Assembly (NCBI RefSeq): GCF_030813595.1
Contig: NZ_JAUSUH010000002.1
Span: forward strand, 124,001-188,000
Source of the DNA: Ancylobacter vacuolatus
GTDB lineage: Bacteria > Pseudomonadota > Alphaproteobacteria > Rhizobiales > Xanthobacteraceae
Direction of reading: 5' to 3'
Length of the DNA stretch: 64,000 nucleotides
Position numbers and translations under genes: made by a program
In this document: positions 26,678 through 39,924 of the stretch, in pieces
How positions within the stretch are numbered: the stretch's first letter is position 1
Layout of the letters: every line of letters begins with the position of its first letter
The notes under the pieces: generated by a model
What the model was told of the DNA's origin: nothing
Seen by the model: only the letters and a program-made list of their open reading frames with translations
Database searches by the model: none

Positions 26678-27797
26678 CGCCCGTCTCCTTCCCGCCCATG
26701 AAGTCCTTCAGCGCCACAACCAGCAGGCGGTTAGCCTCCTCGGTACCGACGGTGACGCGCAGCGCGCCGGGCAGGCCATAGGAATCCACCCGCCGCAGGA
26801 TCAGCCCGCGCTGGGCGAGGAAGGCGTCGGCCTCCTTCGCCGTGCGGCCGGGCGCCTCTGGGAAATGCACCAGCAGGAAATTGGTCACGCTTGGCGTCAC
26901 GGTGAGGCCGAGCCCGGTCAGTTCCTGCGCCAGCCAGGGCAGCCAGTGCTCGTTATGGGCGATGGCGGCATCGACATGGCCGGTGTCCTCGATCGCCGCC
27001 ACGGCGGCGGCAAGGCCCGGCGCCGAGACGTTGAACGCCCCGCGAATGCGGTTCACCGCGTCCGCCACCTCGGCCGGCCCATAGAGCCAGCCGACCCGCA
27101 GCGCAGCGAGGCCGTGGATCTTCGAGAAGGTGCGCAGCATCACCACGTTGGAGCAGGTCGCCACCAGCTCGATGCCGGCCTCGTAGTCGTTGCGGCGGAC
27201 ATATTCGGCATAGGCGGCATCGAGCGCCAAAAGCACATGCGGCGGCAGACCACGCTGCAGCCGCTTCACCTCATCGAAGGGGATATAGGTGCCGGTCGGG
27301 TTGTTCGGGTTAGCGAGGAAGACCACGCGCGTCTTGTCCGTCACCGCCGCCAGCAGCGCGTCGACATCGGAACGATAGTCCTTCTCCGGCGCCACCACGG
27401 GCGTCGCACCCGCCGCCAGCGTGGCGATGCGGTAGACGAGGAAGCCATGCTGGGAAAACAGCACCTCGTCGCCGGGACCGGCAAAGGCGGCGGCCGTCAG
27501 CATCAGCAGTTCGTCTGAACCGGTGCCGCAGACAATGCGGGCCGGGTCGAGCCCATAGTTGGCGGCGATCGCCTCGCGCAGCTTGGTCGAGGAACCGTCG
27601 GGATACAGCTCCAGCGCGGTGGCCGACTGGAAAGCGGCGATCGCCTTCGGGCTGGGACCGAGCGGGTTCTCGTTGGCCGAGAGCTTGTGCACCTTCACGC
27701 CCGCACCGCCATGCGACTTGCCCGGCACATAGGCCTCGATCGCCATGACGCTGGCGCGCGGGACAGGACGGGTGGGGCGGTTGGCGGGGGACGACAT
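26667..27797 (-). CDS. hisC: Histidinol-phosphate aminotransferase
   Basis: The 376-residue PLP enzyme of fold type I transfers the amino group from glutamate to imidazole acetol phosphate; homologues also act on aromatic keto acids. Visible parts are [14 protein letters not shown] at the N-terminus, [10 protein letters not shown], the AYAEYV segment and the PLP lysine in [16 protein letters not shown]. Standing between chorismate mutase and tyrC it may serve tyrosine and phenylalanine synthesis as well as histidine. The order chorismate mutase, hisC, tyrC facing metX is usual in Hyphomicrobiales. Confidence 0.93.
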   Translation of the reverse strand: MSSPANRPTRPVPRASVMAIEAYVPGKSHGGAGVKVHKLSANENPLGPSPKAIAAFQSATALELYPDGSSTKLREAIAANYGLDPARIVCGTGSDELLMLTAAAFAGPGDEVLFSQHGFLVYRIATLAAGATPVVAPEKDYRSDVDALLAAVTDKTRVVFLANPNNPTGTYIPFDEVKRLQRGLPPHVLLALDAAYAEYVRRNDYEAGIELVATCSNVVMLRTFSKIHGLAALRVGWLYGPAEVADAVNRIRGAFNVSAPGLAAAVAAIEDTGHVDAAIAHNEHWLPWLAQELTGLGLTVTPSVTNFLLVHFPEAPGRTAKEADAFLAQRGLILRRVDSYGLPGALRVTVGTEEANRLLVVALKDFMGGKETGDGA

Positions 27798-27875
27798 GAC
27801 GTGGCTCCGAAGGGCGGCGATTCTCAGATGTGAAAGGCGGGAGACGGAAGGCAGGGCGGGATCCGGTAGGGCCGA

Positions 27876-28778
27876 TCAGCCCTGCGGCGAATGGGTATAG
27901 CGGCTCGCATGGCTGCCGACGAGAGCCGCCGCGCGCACCGAGGCGCCGCCTTCGCGCAAGGCCGCCAGCACTGTGTCCAGGGTGGCCGCGTCACCGACCG
28001 GAATCGAGGCCAGCAGCGCCGCCCCGTCGAGGCCGCGATCGGGCACGGCGATCACGTCGGCGAGCGGCGCCAGCGTGCGGGCCGCCTGAGCGTTCCACCC
28101 CGAAACATGCAGGCTCCAGGTCTCGACTTCCGTCACCGCCCCGTCCGTCACCGGATGGGCGATGCAGAACACCGGCAGGCCGGCGGGGTGGTCGGCGCGC
28201 TCGACGAAGGGCAGGCGGGCGATGATCTTGGGCGCGTGCGCGCCCTCCAGCGCCGTCCACCACGCCCCGGCGGAGGGCGAGGCGAAGGCGGGCACCAGGC
28301 CGAGATCGCCGCGTGAACGCGCCACCGCCGCCACCACGCCGGCCGCGCCCATATGGCCGATGAACGGCACGGTGAAGCCGAAATGGAAGCGCGAGGCATC
28401 GCGCATCGCCGCCTCGCCGGAGGCGAGGTCGGCATGCACGGCATAGGGCGCCTGCACATAGGTGAAGGTGGAGATGATGACCCGCCAGATGCCTTCCACC
28501 GTGTCGAGCGGGAGAATGCCGCGGTGCCGGTCGACGATCTGGCGCATCATCGAGGCCTCGCGCGCCGGGCGGAAGGCCGAGCCACTTTCCGTTCCCTGCG
28601 CCCGCTTCACCGCCACCAGCCGGTCGATGATCTGGCTGCGCTCGATCAAAAGCGCGTGCATCGCGGCGTCGATACGGTCGATTTCCGCGCGCAGGGTCCC
28701 GAGGTCCGGCGCGGCAGGCGCACAGACCGGCGAAAGGGCGGCTTGCGGCCCTTCGGGCCTATCGGCTTTCATGTCCAT
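27876..28778 (-). CDS. Chorismate mutase (AroQ type) with a C-terminal domain of uncertain role
   Basis: The 300-residue protein begins with an AroQ chorismate mutase domain (about residues 25-115): [25 protein letters not shown], then VAVKRAQG and [11 protein letters not shown], with the catalytic Arg and Lys pattern. The remaining 185 residues look like a two-lobed domain ([24 protein letters not shown] ... [20 protein letters not shown]) that may be a degenerate prephenate-dehydratase-like region; the TRF motif of active dehydratases is not visible. The ATG at 28778 is followed by an in-frame ATG at 28772. It leads hisC and tyrC on the minus strand and is divergent from metX. Confidence 0.85.
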   Translation of the reverse strand: MDMKADRPEGPQAALSPVCAPAAPDLGTLRAEIDRIDAAMHALLIERSQIIDRLVAVKRAQGTESGSAFRPAREASMMRQIVDRHRGILPLDTVEGIWRVIISTFTYVQAPYAVHADLASGEAAMRDASRFHFGFTVPFIGHMGAAGVVAAVARSRGDLGLVPAFASPSAGAWWTALEGAHAPKIIARLPFVERADHPAGLPVFCIAHPVTDGAVTEVETWSLHVSGWNAQAARTLAPLADVIAVPDRGLDGAALLASIPVGDAATLDTVLAALREGGASVRAAALVGSHASRYTHSPQG

Positions 28779-28870
28779 CGAGCGATGTCGTACCCCTCGC
28801 GCGCGTCGCGCGCAAAAGAAAATCGGGGGGTCGGCTCTATTGACAAGTGGCGGCTGTGGGATCATCCGAT

Positions 28871-28905
28871 CGTCCGGTATAACGAACTCTTCGTCCGGTA
28901 TGACG
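28871..28905. promoter_or_regulatory. 14-base direct repeat upstream of metX
   Basis: CGTCCGGTATAACG (28871-28884) is repeated as CGTCCGGTATGACG (28892-28905), one change, 21-base period (two helical turns). The second copy ends 7 bases before the metX start codon, in the gap between metX and the chorismate mutase gene. It may be a repressor site. Confidence 0.5.
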
Positions 28906-28911
28906 GTTCCC

Positions 28912-30099
28912 ATGTCCGATAGCACGGCCCTGCGCGATCTTCCGGCCTATGAGGCCGCCCGCGGCGAAGCGGACCACCCGCATTCCGCCGTGGCACGCTT
29001 TGGCGCCGACACGCCGCTCCCGCTCGATGCCGGCGGCGTGCTGACACCGTTCCAGATCGCCTACCAGACCTATGGCACGCTGAACGCGGCCCGCTCCAAC
29101 GCCATCCTGCTCTGTCACGCCCTGTCCGGCGACCAGCACGCGGCCAATGTCCACCCCGTCACGGGCAAGCCAGGCTGGTGGGAGACGCTGGTAGGCCCGG
29201 GCAAGCCGATCGACACCGAGCGCTTCTTCGTCATCGCCTCGAATGTTCTGGGCGGCTGCCTGGGCACAACAGGCCCCTCCTCGACCAACCCCGCCACCGG
29301 CCAGCCCTATGGCCTCGACCTGCCCGTGGTGACCATCCGCGACATGGTGCGGGCGCAGGCCATGCTCATCGACCATCTCGGCATCGAGAAGCTGCTCGCC
29401 GTGGTCGGCGGGTCGATGGGCGGCATGCAGGTTCTGCAATGGGCGGCGAGCTATCCCGAGCGCGTCTTCGCCGCCATGCCTATTGCTACAGCGGCGCGCC
29501 ATTCGGCGCAGAACATCGCCTTCCACGAGGTCGGCCGGCAGGCGGTGATGGCCGATCCGGAATGGCGCGGCGGGCGCTATCTGCAGGAGGGCACCAGCCC
29601 GCGGCGCGGTCTCTCCGTCGCCCGCATGGCGGCACACATCACCTATATGTCGGATTCCTCGCTGCACCGTAAATTCGGCCGGCGGCTGCAGGATCGCGAC
29701 GGGCACACCTTCTCCTTCGACGCGGATTTCCAGGTGGAATCCTATCTGCGCCATCAGGGCGAGGCCTTCGTCGATCGCTTCGACGCCAATTCCTATCTCT
29801 ATGTCACCCGCGCGATGGATTATTTCGACCTCGCGGCGGACTATGGCGGCGTGCTGGCCAATGCCTTCAAGGGCAGCAAGACGCGGTTCTGCCTCGTCTC
29901 CTTCACCTCCGACTGGCTGTTCACCACGGCGGATTCGCGGGCCATAGTGCACGCGCTCAACGCCTCCGGCGCTCAGGTATCCTTCGCCGAGATCGAGAGC
30001 GACAAGGGCCACGATTCCTTCCTGCTCGACGAGCCGGAATTCTCCGCTATCACCCGCGGCTTCATCGATGCCGCCGCCCGCGCCGTGGGGGCACTGTGA
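28912..30099 (+). CDS. metX: Homoserine O-acetyltransferase (MetX)
   Basis: The 395-residue alpha/beta hydrolase acylates homoserine in methionine synthesis. The nucleophile elbow is GGSMGG ([15 protein letters not shown]), the catalytic Asp is in FTSDWLF and the His in SDKGHDSFL. The conserved [12 protein letters not shown] and [14 protein letters not shown] segments are present. The ATG at 28912 is chosen from the conserved length; an in-frame ATG at 28900 adds four residues. Acetyl or succinyl donor specificity cannot be assigned. metW overlaps the stop. Confidence 0.95.
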   Translation: MSDSTALRDLPAYEAARGEADHPHSAVARFGADTPLPLDAGGVLTPFQIAYQTYGTLNAARSNAILLCHALSGDQHAANVHPVTGKPGWWETLVGPGKPIDTERFFVIASNVLGGCLGTTGPSSTNPATGQPYGLDLPVVTIRDMVRAQAMLIDHLGIEKLLAVVGGSMGGMQVLQWAASYPERVFAAMPIATAARHSAQNIAFHEVGRQAVMADPEWRGGRYLQEGTSPRRGLSVARMAAHITYMSDSSLHRKFGRRLQDRDGHTFSFDADFQVESYLRHQGEAFVDRFDANSYLYVTRAMDYFDLAADYGGVLANAFKGSKTRFCLVSFTSDWLFTTADSRAIVHALNASGAQVSFAEIESDKGHDSFLLDEPEFSAITRGFIDAAARAVGAL

Positions 30100-30749
30100 T
30101 GACCCCGCGCGACCTCACCATGAGCGAAGCCGCCCGGGTCGCCGGCGCCCGCGTCGATCTGCTGCTCATCGCTGAGATGGTGCGGCCCGGCTCGCGCGTG
30201 CTCGATGTCGGCTCGGGCGACGGCGAATTGCTGGAACTGCTCGCCACCACGCGCGGCTGCGACGCGCGCGGCATCGAATTGTCGCGCGAGGGGGTCAATG
30301 CCGGCGTGGCGCGCGGCCTGCCGATCATCCAGGGCGACGCCGATGTCGACCTGGCCGACTACCCCGACAATTCCTTCGACTATGTGATCCTCTCGCAGAC
30401 CATCCAGGCGACGCGTCGGCCGAAATGGGTGCTGGAGCAGATGCTGCGCGTAGGGACCCACGCCATCGTCTCCTTCCCCAATTTCGGTTTCTGGCGCATG
30501 CGGCTCGACCTGCTGCTGAACGGGCGGATGCCGAGCACGGAGAATCTGCCCTATAGCTGGCACGACACGCCGAACATCCATTTCTGCACCATTCGCGACT
30601 TCGTGGCGCTGGTGGAGGAGGTCGGCGCCCAGATCGACCGCGCGGCCGCGCTGAACGGCTACGGCCACCCGGTGCGGTTCAACCTGCCTTGGGCGGTGTG
30701 GAACCTGCTGGGCGAGCAGGCGGTATTCCTGCTCTCCCGCAAGGGGTGA
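30099..30749 (+). CDS. metW: MetW, methionine biosynthesis protein
   Basis: The 216-residue protein has a class I methyltransferase fold (VLDVGSGDGELLELLA at about 33-48) and family text ARGIELSREGVNAGVARGLPIIQGD, SFDYVILSQTIQATRRPKWVL, and NLPYSWHDTPNIHFCTIRDF. MetW works with MetX in homoserine acylation. Start and stop overlap (TGATG), so the two genes are translationally coupled. Confidence 0.93.
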   Translation: MTPRDLTMSEAARVAGARVDLLLIAEMVRPGSRVLDVGSGDGELLELLATTRGCDARGIELSREGVNAGVARGLPIIQGDADVDLADYPDNSFDYVILSQTIQATRRPKWVLEQMLRVGTHAIVSFPNFGFWRMRLDLLLNGRMPSTENLPYSWHDTPNIHFCTIRDFVALVEEVGAQIDRAAALNGYGHPVRFNLPWAVWNLLGEQAVFLLSRKG

Positions 30750-30859
30750 GCGGGCGCGGCCAGCGAGCGAGGGAAGCGGTCGCCAATCTTATCCAAGACA
30801 CGGACAGAAGCTATATTTACGCTGCCAAGTCCCAACCTCGCCTCAGTCCTTCGTAGGGC

Positions 30860-31588
30860 TCACCCCCCCATCGGCTGCGGCGCCAGCACCGGCTCGAACA
30901 CCCGGAGCCGGGCGCGGCGCTTGGTCGGCACCGGCTTGTAGACCTGCTTGGTCGCCTCGACGATGTGCACCCCGGCGAAGGGCAGCGCCAGCGTGGCGCC
31001 CACCCGCTCCCATGCCACGGCCGAGCGCAGGAACCAGTTGCGCGGCACAGGCGGCATGTACAGCGCCTCGTCCCAGCCCACCGGCGTAAACAGCGCCTGC
31101 CGCAGCAGGTCGGTGATCTGGGTGCGGGAGAACGGCCTGCCATGGCCGAACGGGTTGTTTTCGGTGCGGGCCCAGATGCCGCGCCGGCTCGGCACCACGC
31201 AGATGAGCCGCCCGCCCGGCGCCAGTACCCGCCACACCTCCCGCAGCACCTCCCCGGCCTCGGGGGTCATCTCCAGCAGATGCACGGCGATGACGCGGTC
31301 GATCATGCCGTCGCGCAGCGGCAGCTCGGTCTCGTCGACCAGCGCGGCGAGCGTCGGAGCGGCGGAGGGCCAGCGCGTTACGCCCTGCGCGCCCGGCATG
31401 AAGGCGAACGCCCGCTCGCATTCCTCGCGGAACATGCCGAGATAGGGCGTGGCATAGCCAATGCCCAGCAAAGAGAGGCCGCGCACATTGCCGGAACGCG
31501 CGCGGATGGCGCGCCCGACAAGGCGGCGCGTGACCACGCCGATGGGCTGGGCATAGAAGCTGCGAAGGCCGACAACATCAGGATACAT
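30860..31588 (-). CDS. Class I SAM-dependent methyltransferase
   Basis: The 242-residue protein has a weak nucleotide-binding start (LSLLGIGYATPYLGMF in place of the usual GxGxG), the acidic and post-I motifs around RVIAVHLLEMTPEAGEVLREVWRVLAPGGRLICVVPSRRG, and a C-terminal region of basic residues. The substrate is unknown; related genes often sit beside glyoxalase II genes, but none is seen here. It converges with metW and is divergent from the helicase gene across 294 bases. Confidence 0.85.
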   Translation of the reverse strand: MYPDVVGLRSFYAQPIGVVTRRLVGRAIRARSGNVRGLSLLGIGYATPYLGMFREECERAFAFMPGAQGVTRWPSAAPTLAALVDETELPLRDGMIDRVIAVHLLEMTPEAGEVLREVWRVLAPGGRLICVVPSRRGIWARTENNPFGHGRPFSRTQITDLLRQALFTPVGWDEALYMPPVPRNWFLRSAVAWERVGATLALPFAGVHIVEATKQVYKPVPTKRRARLRVFEPVLAPQPMGG

Positions 31589-31882
31589 GGCTCAAGCTTA
31601 TAGCCTGAGCGATGACGCCTTGAAATCACCACCCTTTTAGGCCACATAGGCGGGGCATGCGGGATATTCGTCCGCATCGGGGCCGCGTCGCTCGATGTCC
31701 GCTTCGGCTGGGAGCCGGATCCGGTCAGGTTTATCCTGATCGAATTTCCGCCTCCACTTCTGAGCCGCGGCAGTCTTCGGCCCTTCATCACCTGAAATCG
31801 CCGACGTCCCAGGCCACGCGGGGTGTCTCAACACCCCGTGATTCGCGGTTTGCGCCCGATGTGAGCGCGAACGCAATCGCCC
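31589..31882 (+). other. Long leader/intergenic region upstream of the DEAD-box helicase
   Basis: No gene is evident. The region contains a strong hairpin at 31817-31840 (stem CGCGGGGTGT, loop CTCA, ACACCCCGTG; one G-T pair) and a smaller one near 31724-31742 (TCAGG-TTTAT-CCTGA). The larger hairpin lies 43 bases before the helicase start. A long structured 5' leader is typical of cold-shock RNA helicase genes, which makes regulation by RNA folding plausible but unproved. Confidence 0.5.
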
Positions 31883-33295
31883 ATGAAAGAATTTTACTTG
31901 ATCTCCTTCAACGAACTCGGCCTTGCCGAGCCGATCCTGAAAGCCCTCGCGGAAGCGAACCACACCACCCCCACCCCGATCCAGATCCAGGCCGTGCCGC
32001 AGGTGCTCGCCGGACGTGATCTCATCGGCATCGCCCAGACCGGCACGGGCAAGACGGCCGCCTTCGCGCTGCCGATCCTGCAGCATCTCGTCACCAACCG
32101 CTTCCGCCCCGAGCGCCGCTCGGCCCGCGCGCTGGTGCTGAGCCCGACCCGCGAGCTCTCCGGCCAGATCCTCGAGAGCTTCCGCCTCTATGGGAAGCAT
32201 GTGCGCCCCTCCACGGCGCTCGCCATCGGCGGCGTGCCGATCGGCCGCCAGGCCCGGGCGCTGGCCAATGGCGTCGACGTGCTCGTCGCCACGCCGGGTC
32301 GCCTGGTCGACCTGCTTGAGAACAACGCCGTGCGGCTCGACATGGTCGAAGTGCTCGTCCTCGACGAGGCCGACCAGATGCTCGATATGGGCTTCATTCA
32401 CGCCATCCGCGCCATCTGCGCCCGGCTGCCGGCCAAGCGCCGCAACCTGTTCTTCTCCGCCACCATGCCGCGCGAGATCGAGAAGCTGGCGGATTCGCTG
32501 CTGACCGATCCGGTCCGCGTCGCGGTGACCCCGGTTGCCAAGACCGCCGACCGCGTCGAGCAGAAGGTGCTGTTCACCGACCGCGCCGGCAAGCCGAACC
32601 TGCTGGTCGAGCTGCTCTCCGAGCCGGAGATGGACCGCGCCCTCGTCTTCTCCCGCACCAAGCACGGCGCCGACCGTGTGGTGAAGGGGCTGGCCGGAGC
32701 CGGCATCGCCGCCGAGGCGATCCATGGCAACAAGTCGCAGCCCCAGCGCGAGCGCGCTCTGGCCGCCTTCCGTCAGGGCGTGGTCAAGGTACTGGTGGCG
32801 ACCGATATCGCCGCCCGCGGCATTGACGTGCCGGGCGTCAGCCACGTCATCAATTACGACCTGCCCAACGTGCCCGAGAGCTATGTCCACCGCATCGGCC
32901 GCACCGCGCGCGCCGGCCGCGAAGGCATCGCCATCTCGCTGTGCGATGGCGAGGAGCGCGCCTTCCTGCGTGACATCGAGCGGCTGATCAAGATCACCAT
33001 CCCCTCGGTCGACCGTCGTGGCGAAAGCCGTCGCGAAGGCGCCCCGCGCCTTGAAGGCTTCCGCTCGGAAGGCCGCCCCGAGGGCGCCCGCCCCTCGCGC
33101 GACGCCCGTGGCCCGCGCAGCGACGCTCCCCGTGGCGCCCGCCCGTTCAACCGGGGCCCGCGCCCCGAGGGTGACGCCCGCAAGGACGGCCCGCGCCATG
33201 AAGGCCCGCGTCTCGACGCCGTAGTGCGCCGGGATGGCCCGCCGCTCGAAGGCCGCCGCCCCCCGCGCCGCAAGGCCTATCGCGCCGCCCCGTGA
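31883..33295 (+). CDS. DEAD-box ATP-dependent RNA helicase (RhlE-like)
   Basis: The 470-residue protein has all core motifs: Q motif (TPTPIQIQAVP, 30-40), motif I AQTGTGKT (51-58), PTREL, TPGR, motif II VLDEAD, motif III SAT, then the second RecA domain with VFSRTKHGADRV, ATDIAARGIDVPGVSHVINYD and HRIGRTARAG. The C-terminal 90 residues are rich in Arg, Gly, Pro and Glu with repeated short patterns, an RNA-binding tail. The family unwinds RNA in ribosome assembly and cold response. infA follows on the same strand. Confidence 0.95.
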   Translation: MKEFYLISFNELGLAEPILKALAEANHTTPTPIQIQAVPQVLAGRDLIGIAQTGTGKTAAFALPILQHLVTNRFRPERRSARALVLSPTRELSGQILESFRLYGKHVRPSTALAIGGVPIGRQARALANGVDVLVATPGRLVDLLENNAVRLDMVEVLVLDEADQMLDMGFIHAIRAICARLPAKRRNLFFSATMPREIEKLADSLLTDPVRVAVTPVAKTADRVEQKVLFTDRAGKPNLLVELLSEPEMDRALVFSRTKHGADRVVKGLAGAGIAAEAIHGNKSQPQRERALAAFRQGVVKVLVATDIAARGIDVPGVSHVINYDLPNVPESYVHRIGRTARAGREGIAISLCDGEERAFLRDIERLIKITIPSVDRRGESRREGAPRLEGFRSEGRPEGARPSRDARGPRSDAPRGARPFNRGPRPEGDARKDGPRHEGPRLDAVVRRDGPPLEGRRPPRRKAYRAAP

Positions 33296-33307
33296 CCGCC
33301 TGAAACC

Positions 33308-33339
33308 CACCCCGCGTCCCGATAAGGGTGCGCGGGGTG
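33308..33339 (+). terminator. Hairpin downstream of the helicase gene
   Basis: Stem CACCCCGCG (33308-33316) and CGCGGGGTG (33331-33339) with a partly paired loop lies 13 bases after the stop codon. The following TGTTGC is a poor U-tract, so it may attenuate or protect the message more than end it. Confidence 0.45.
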
Positions 33340-33454
33340 TTGCGGAGGCTGGCATGTACGGCGCCGCAGCATTATCAGGACAAGACAAATGCCGGCCGGC
33401 AGGGTATTGGCCTAGCGGCAAGGCCGGCAGCAGCCTGTACGAGGAGAGCCATTA

Positions 33455-33736
33455 ATGGCGAAAGAGGAACTGCTCGAGTTCGACGGCACCGTGACGGAAG
33501 TTCTGCCCGACGGCAACTTCCGCGTCGTGCTCGACAATGAACACGAGATACTCGCCTATGCGGCGGGCAAGATGAAGAAGAACCGCATCCGCACCATCGT
33601 CGGCGACCGTGTCGTCGTCGAGATGTCGCCCTATGATCTGGAGCGTGGACGCATCAATTTCCGCCACAAGACCGGTGGACCGACCCCGCCGATCGGCAGC
33701 GGCCAGCGTCGCCCGCCTCCCGGCCGTCGGCGCTGA
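33455..33736 (+). CDS. infA: Translation initiation factor IF-1 with a C-terminal extension
   Basis: The S1-like OB fold runs from residues 1 to about 73 ([68 protein letters not shown]), a full IF-1. About 20 further residues rich in Gly, Pro and Arg ([17 protein letters not shown]) extend it beyond the usual 72. IF-1 binds the ribosomal A site during initiation. GAGGAG lies 9 bases upstream of the ATG. Its position after an RNA helicase suggests a paralogue of the housekeeping gene. Confidence 0.92.
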   Translation: MAKEELLEFDGTVTEVLPDGNFRVVLDNEHEILAYAAGKMKKNRIRTIVGDRVVVEMSPYDLERGRINFRHKTGGPTPPIGSGQRRPPPGRRR

Positions 33737-33815
33737 GCAGCCGGGCGTCGCCGCCCGGCCCCTCTCCCCGCCGCGCGCGGGCTTGCCTTGTCCGCCCGCG
33801 CCGCGCCCGGTCCGT

Positions 33816-34490
33816 TCAGACCGGCCAGTCGGCGAGGCGCCAGGCTGAATCCCAGAACATCCATTCGAGCTCCGTGGCCCGCTTATAGGCCGCGTGCATG
33901 CGCTTGAGCACGGCGGGCGACGCGCCCATCGCCGCGCGGTCGGTCGTGGCGATCACCGCCCGCACCGCCTCGTGGAATTCCTCGCCGGCATAGGTGTCGA
34001 TCCAGGCGTCATACGGGTTGGGCCGCACCGCCCGCCCGAGAATGTCGCGACCGACCTCGGCATAGATCCAGAAGCACGGCAGCAGCGCCGCCAGCGCCAC
34101 CGGATAGGGCTCGCTATAGGCGGTCGCGATCAGGAAGCTGGAATAATGGTGGCACACCGGCGACATCGGCGTGCGTTCGAACGCGTCCGCATCAATGCCG
34201 AAGCTCTCGAAGAAATCGGCATGCAGCGAGCGCTCGACCACCACCGCGACCTTGGCGGCCTCGGCGAACTGCACCAGCCCGTCCGTATCGTCCGCCTTGG
34301 CGGCGGCGATCGCCAGCGCCCGGCCAAAGGCGATCAGGTAGTGCGCGTCCTGCAGCATGTAGTGCCGGAAGCGCTCCAGCGACAGCGTGCCATCTGCCAG
34401 CGCCGCGTTGAACGGCATGGTGCGGATCGCCTCATAGGTCGGCAGGTTCCGCCCCCAGGCATGGGAACTGAAGGTTGAGCCGTCGCTCAT
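33816..34490 (-). CDS. tenA: TenA family protein (aminopyrimidine aminohydrolase / thiaminase II)
   Basis: The 224-residue all-helical protein has the TenA features: Asp48 (YMLQDAHYL), YFxxF-like SSFLIATAYSEPYPVALAALLPC with catalytic Cys139, WIYAEVGRD, and the C-terminal Glu in TELEWMFWDSAW. TenA proteins hydrolyse degraded thiamine pyrimidine so it can be reused. No thiamine gene and no TPP riboswitch is adjacent. It lies downstream of the atp operon on the same strand, beyond that operon's terminator. Confidence 0.92.
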   Translation of the reverse strand: MSDGSTFSSHAWGRNLPTYEAIRTMPFNAALADGTLSLERFRHYMLQDAHYLIAFGRALAIAAAKADDTDGLVQFAEAAKVAVVVERSLHADFFESFGIDADAFERTPMSPVCHHYSSFLIATAYSEPYPVALAALLPCFWIYAEVGRDILGRAVRPNPYDAWIDTYAGEEFHEAVRAVIATTDRAAMGASPAVLKRMHAAYKRATELEWMFWDSAWRLADWPV

Positions 34491-34510
34491 CAGCGTTTCC
34501 TCCGGACATG

Positions 34511-34536
34511 AAAAGGGCCGCTGGTGACAGCGGCCC
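34511..34536 (-). terminator. Rho-independent terminator of the atp operon
   Basis: On the minus strand GGGCCGCTG-TCAC-CAGCGGCCC is followed by TTTT (plus positions 34536 to 34511). The stem is 9 bp and perfect. It lies 64 bases after the atpC stop and just before tenA. Confidence 0.88.
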
Positions 34537-34599
34537 GGATCATAGACGTTTCAAGGGTGGCTGCGAAACCGGCGCATGCGCGGTTCCGAGCGAGGCGCG

Positions 34600-35016
34600 T
34601 CAGTGCGCGGTGCGCGCATCCGCCTCGATCGCCGCCGCCGCCGATGTCAGCTGTTCCAGGAACTGCTGACGGCTGGCGCGGGTCACCTCGTCGCGGGCGT
34701 CCTCCACGTCTTCCTGCGCGTCGCGGATCATCTTGGCGAGATTCTCGGCGCGCAGTTCGGCGAGCGGGATCGCAGTCTCGGCCAGCACGGTGAGGCCCTG
34801 CGGGTTGGCTTCGGCGAAGCCGCCGCGCACGAAGAGCTTCTTCGGCCCGCCATCGCCCTTGATCGTCAGCACGCCGGGCTTCAGCGTCGACACGAAGGGC
34901 GCATGGCCGGCAAGGATGCCGAACTCGCCCTCGGCGCCGGGGACGATGACTTCCGTCACCGCGCCGGAATAGACGAGGCGCTCGGGGGAGACGAGTTCAA
35001 ACGGGAAGGTGGCCAT
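34600..35016 (-). CDS. atpC: ATP synthase F1 subunit epsilon
   Basis: The 138-residue subunit starts MATFPFELVSPERLVYSG and has an N-terminal beta barrel with GAEGEFGILAGHAPFVSTLKPG, and a C-terminal helical part. It couples F1 rotation to the c-ring and regulates hydrolysis. It is the last gene of atpHAGDC and is followed by a terminator. Confidence 0.96.
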   Translation of the reverse strand: MATFPFELVSPERLVYSGAVTEVIVPGAEGEFGILAGHAPFVSTLKPGVLTIKGDGGPKKLFVRGGFAEANPQGLTVLAETAIPLAELRAENLAKMIRDAQEDVEDARDEVTRASRQQFLEQLTSAAAAIEADARTAH

Positions 35017-35084
35017 GGATCCTCCAGGGGATGCGTCAGCGTCAATGATCGACGCCCCGTGCCGTCAGGGCCGGGGCGCGCGGA

Positions 35085-37425
<2,341 letters not shown>

Positions 37426-37465
37426 CTAACTTGGACTCCCGTGCCCCGGTGCTCGGCTCTGCCGT

Positions 37466-39549
<2,084 letters not shown>

Positions 39550-39924
39550 TTTGCCTCTCTCGGGGCTTGTCCGGAGCGCGCGTCACCCGGCAGGGGACGC
39601 CTCTTCCGGACTGGAAGGATGTGAACTCAAGGCGGCGCAGGGATTTCCCTTACCCCACAGCGAAGTCGGCGGTTCCCTAACACGGCTCTCCGCATGCTGC
39701 AACACGAGGGCGTGAGGGAAAAACCGGGGCAAATGACGTAGCGGCCGGATAATGCCGGCTCACGCGCCATATCTCGTTGCCGCAAGGCTTTGCGAGGCCT
39801 GCGGCGCATTGTTGCACCGCGCCTTTTCCCCATGCCGGCGCGAGGTTTTCCACCCCTGCGCGAGGATGTCGCGCTTTCTGGCATACCAGAGCCTGGTCGC
39901 CTCCGCCGGCTCGCGGCCGGCGGC
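39550..39924. other. Intergenic region between atpH and ccmB, with possible atp promoter
   Basis: The 375-base region has no convincing gene. On the minus strand a possible promoter for the atp operon is TTGCAG (39702-39697), a 17-base spacer and TAGGGA (39679-39674), which would give a leader of about 115 bases. In many relatives priA precedes atpH and ccmC, ccmD and ccmG follow ccmB; neither set is found here. Confidence 0.4.

Noticed and set aside
28779-28911. SAM-II riboswitch before metX, as in many alphaproteobacteria
   Set aside because: The conserved core bases and pseudoknot pairing of SAM-II were not found by eye; only a direct repeat is clear.
39627-39884. Possible 85-residue protein on the minus strand between atpH and ccmB
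   Set aside because: Arg-rich composition without family features and codon use unlike neighbours; more likely non-coding.
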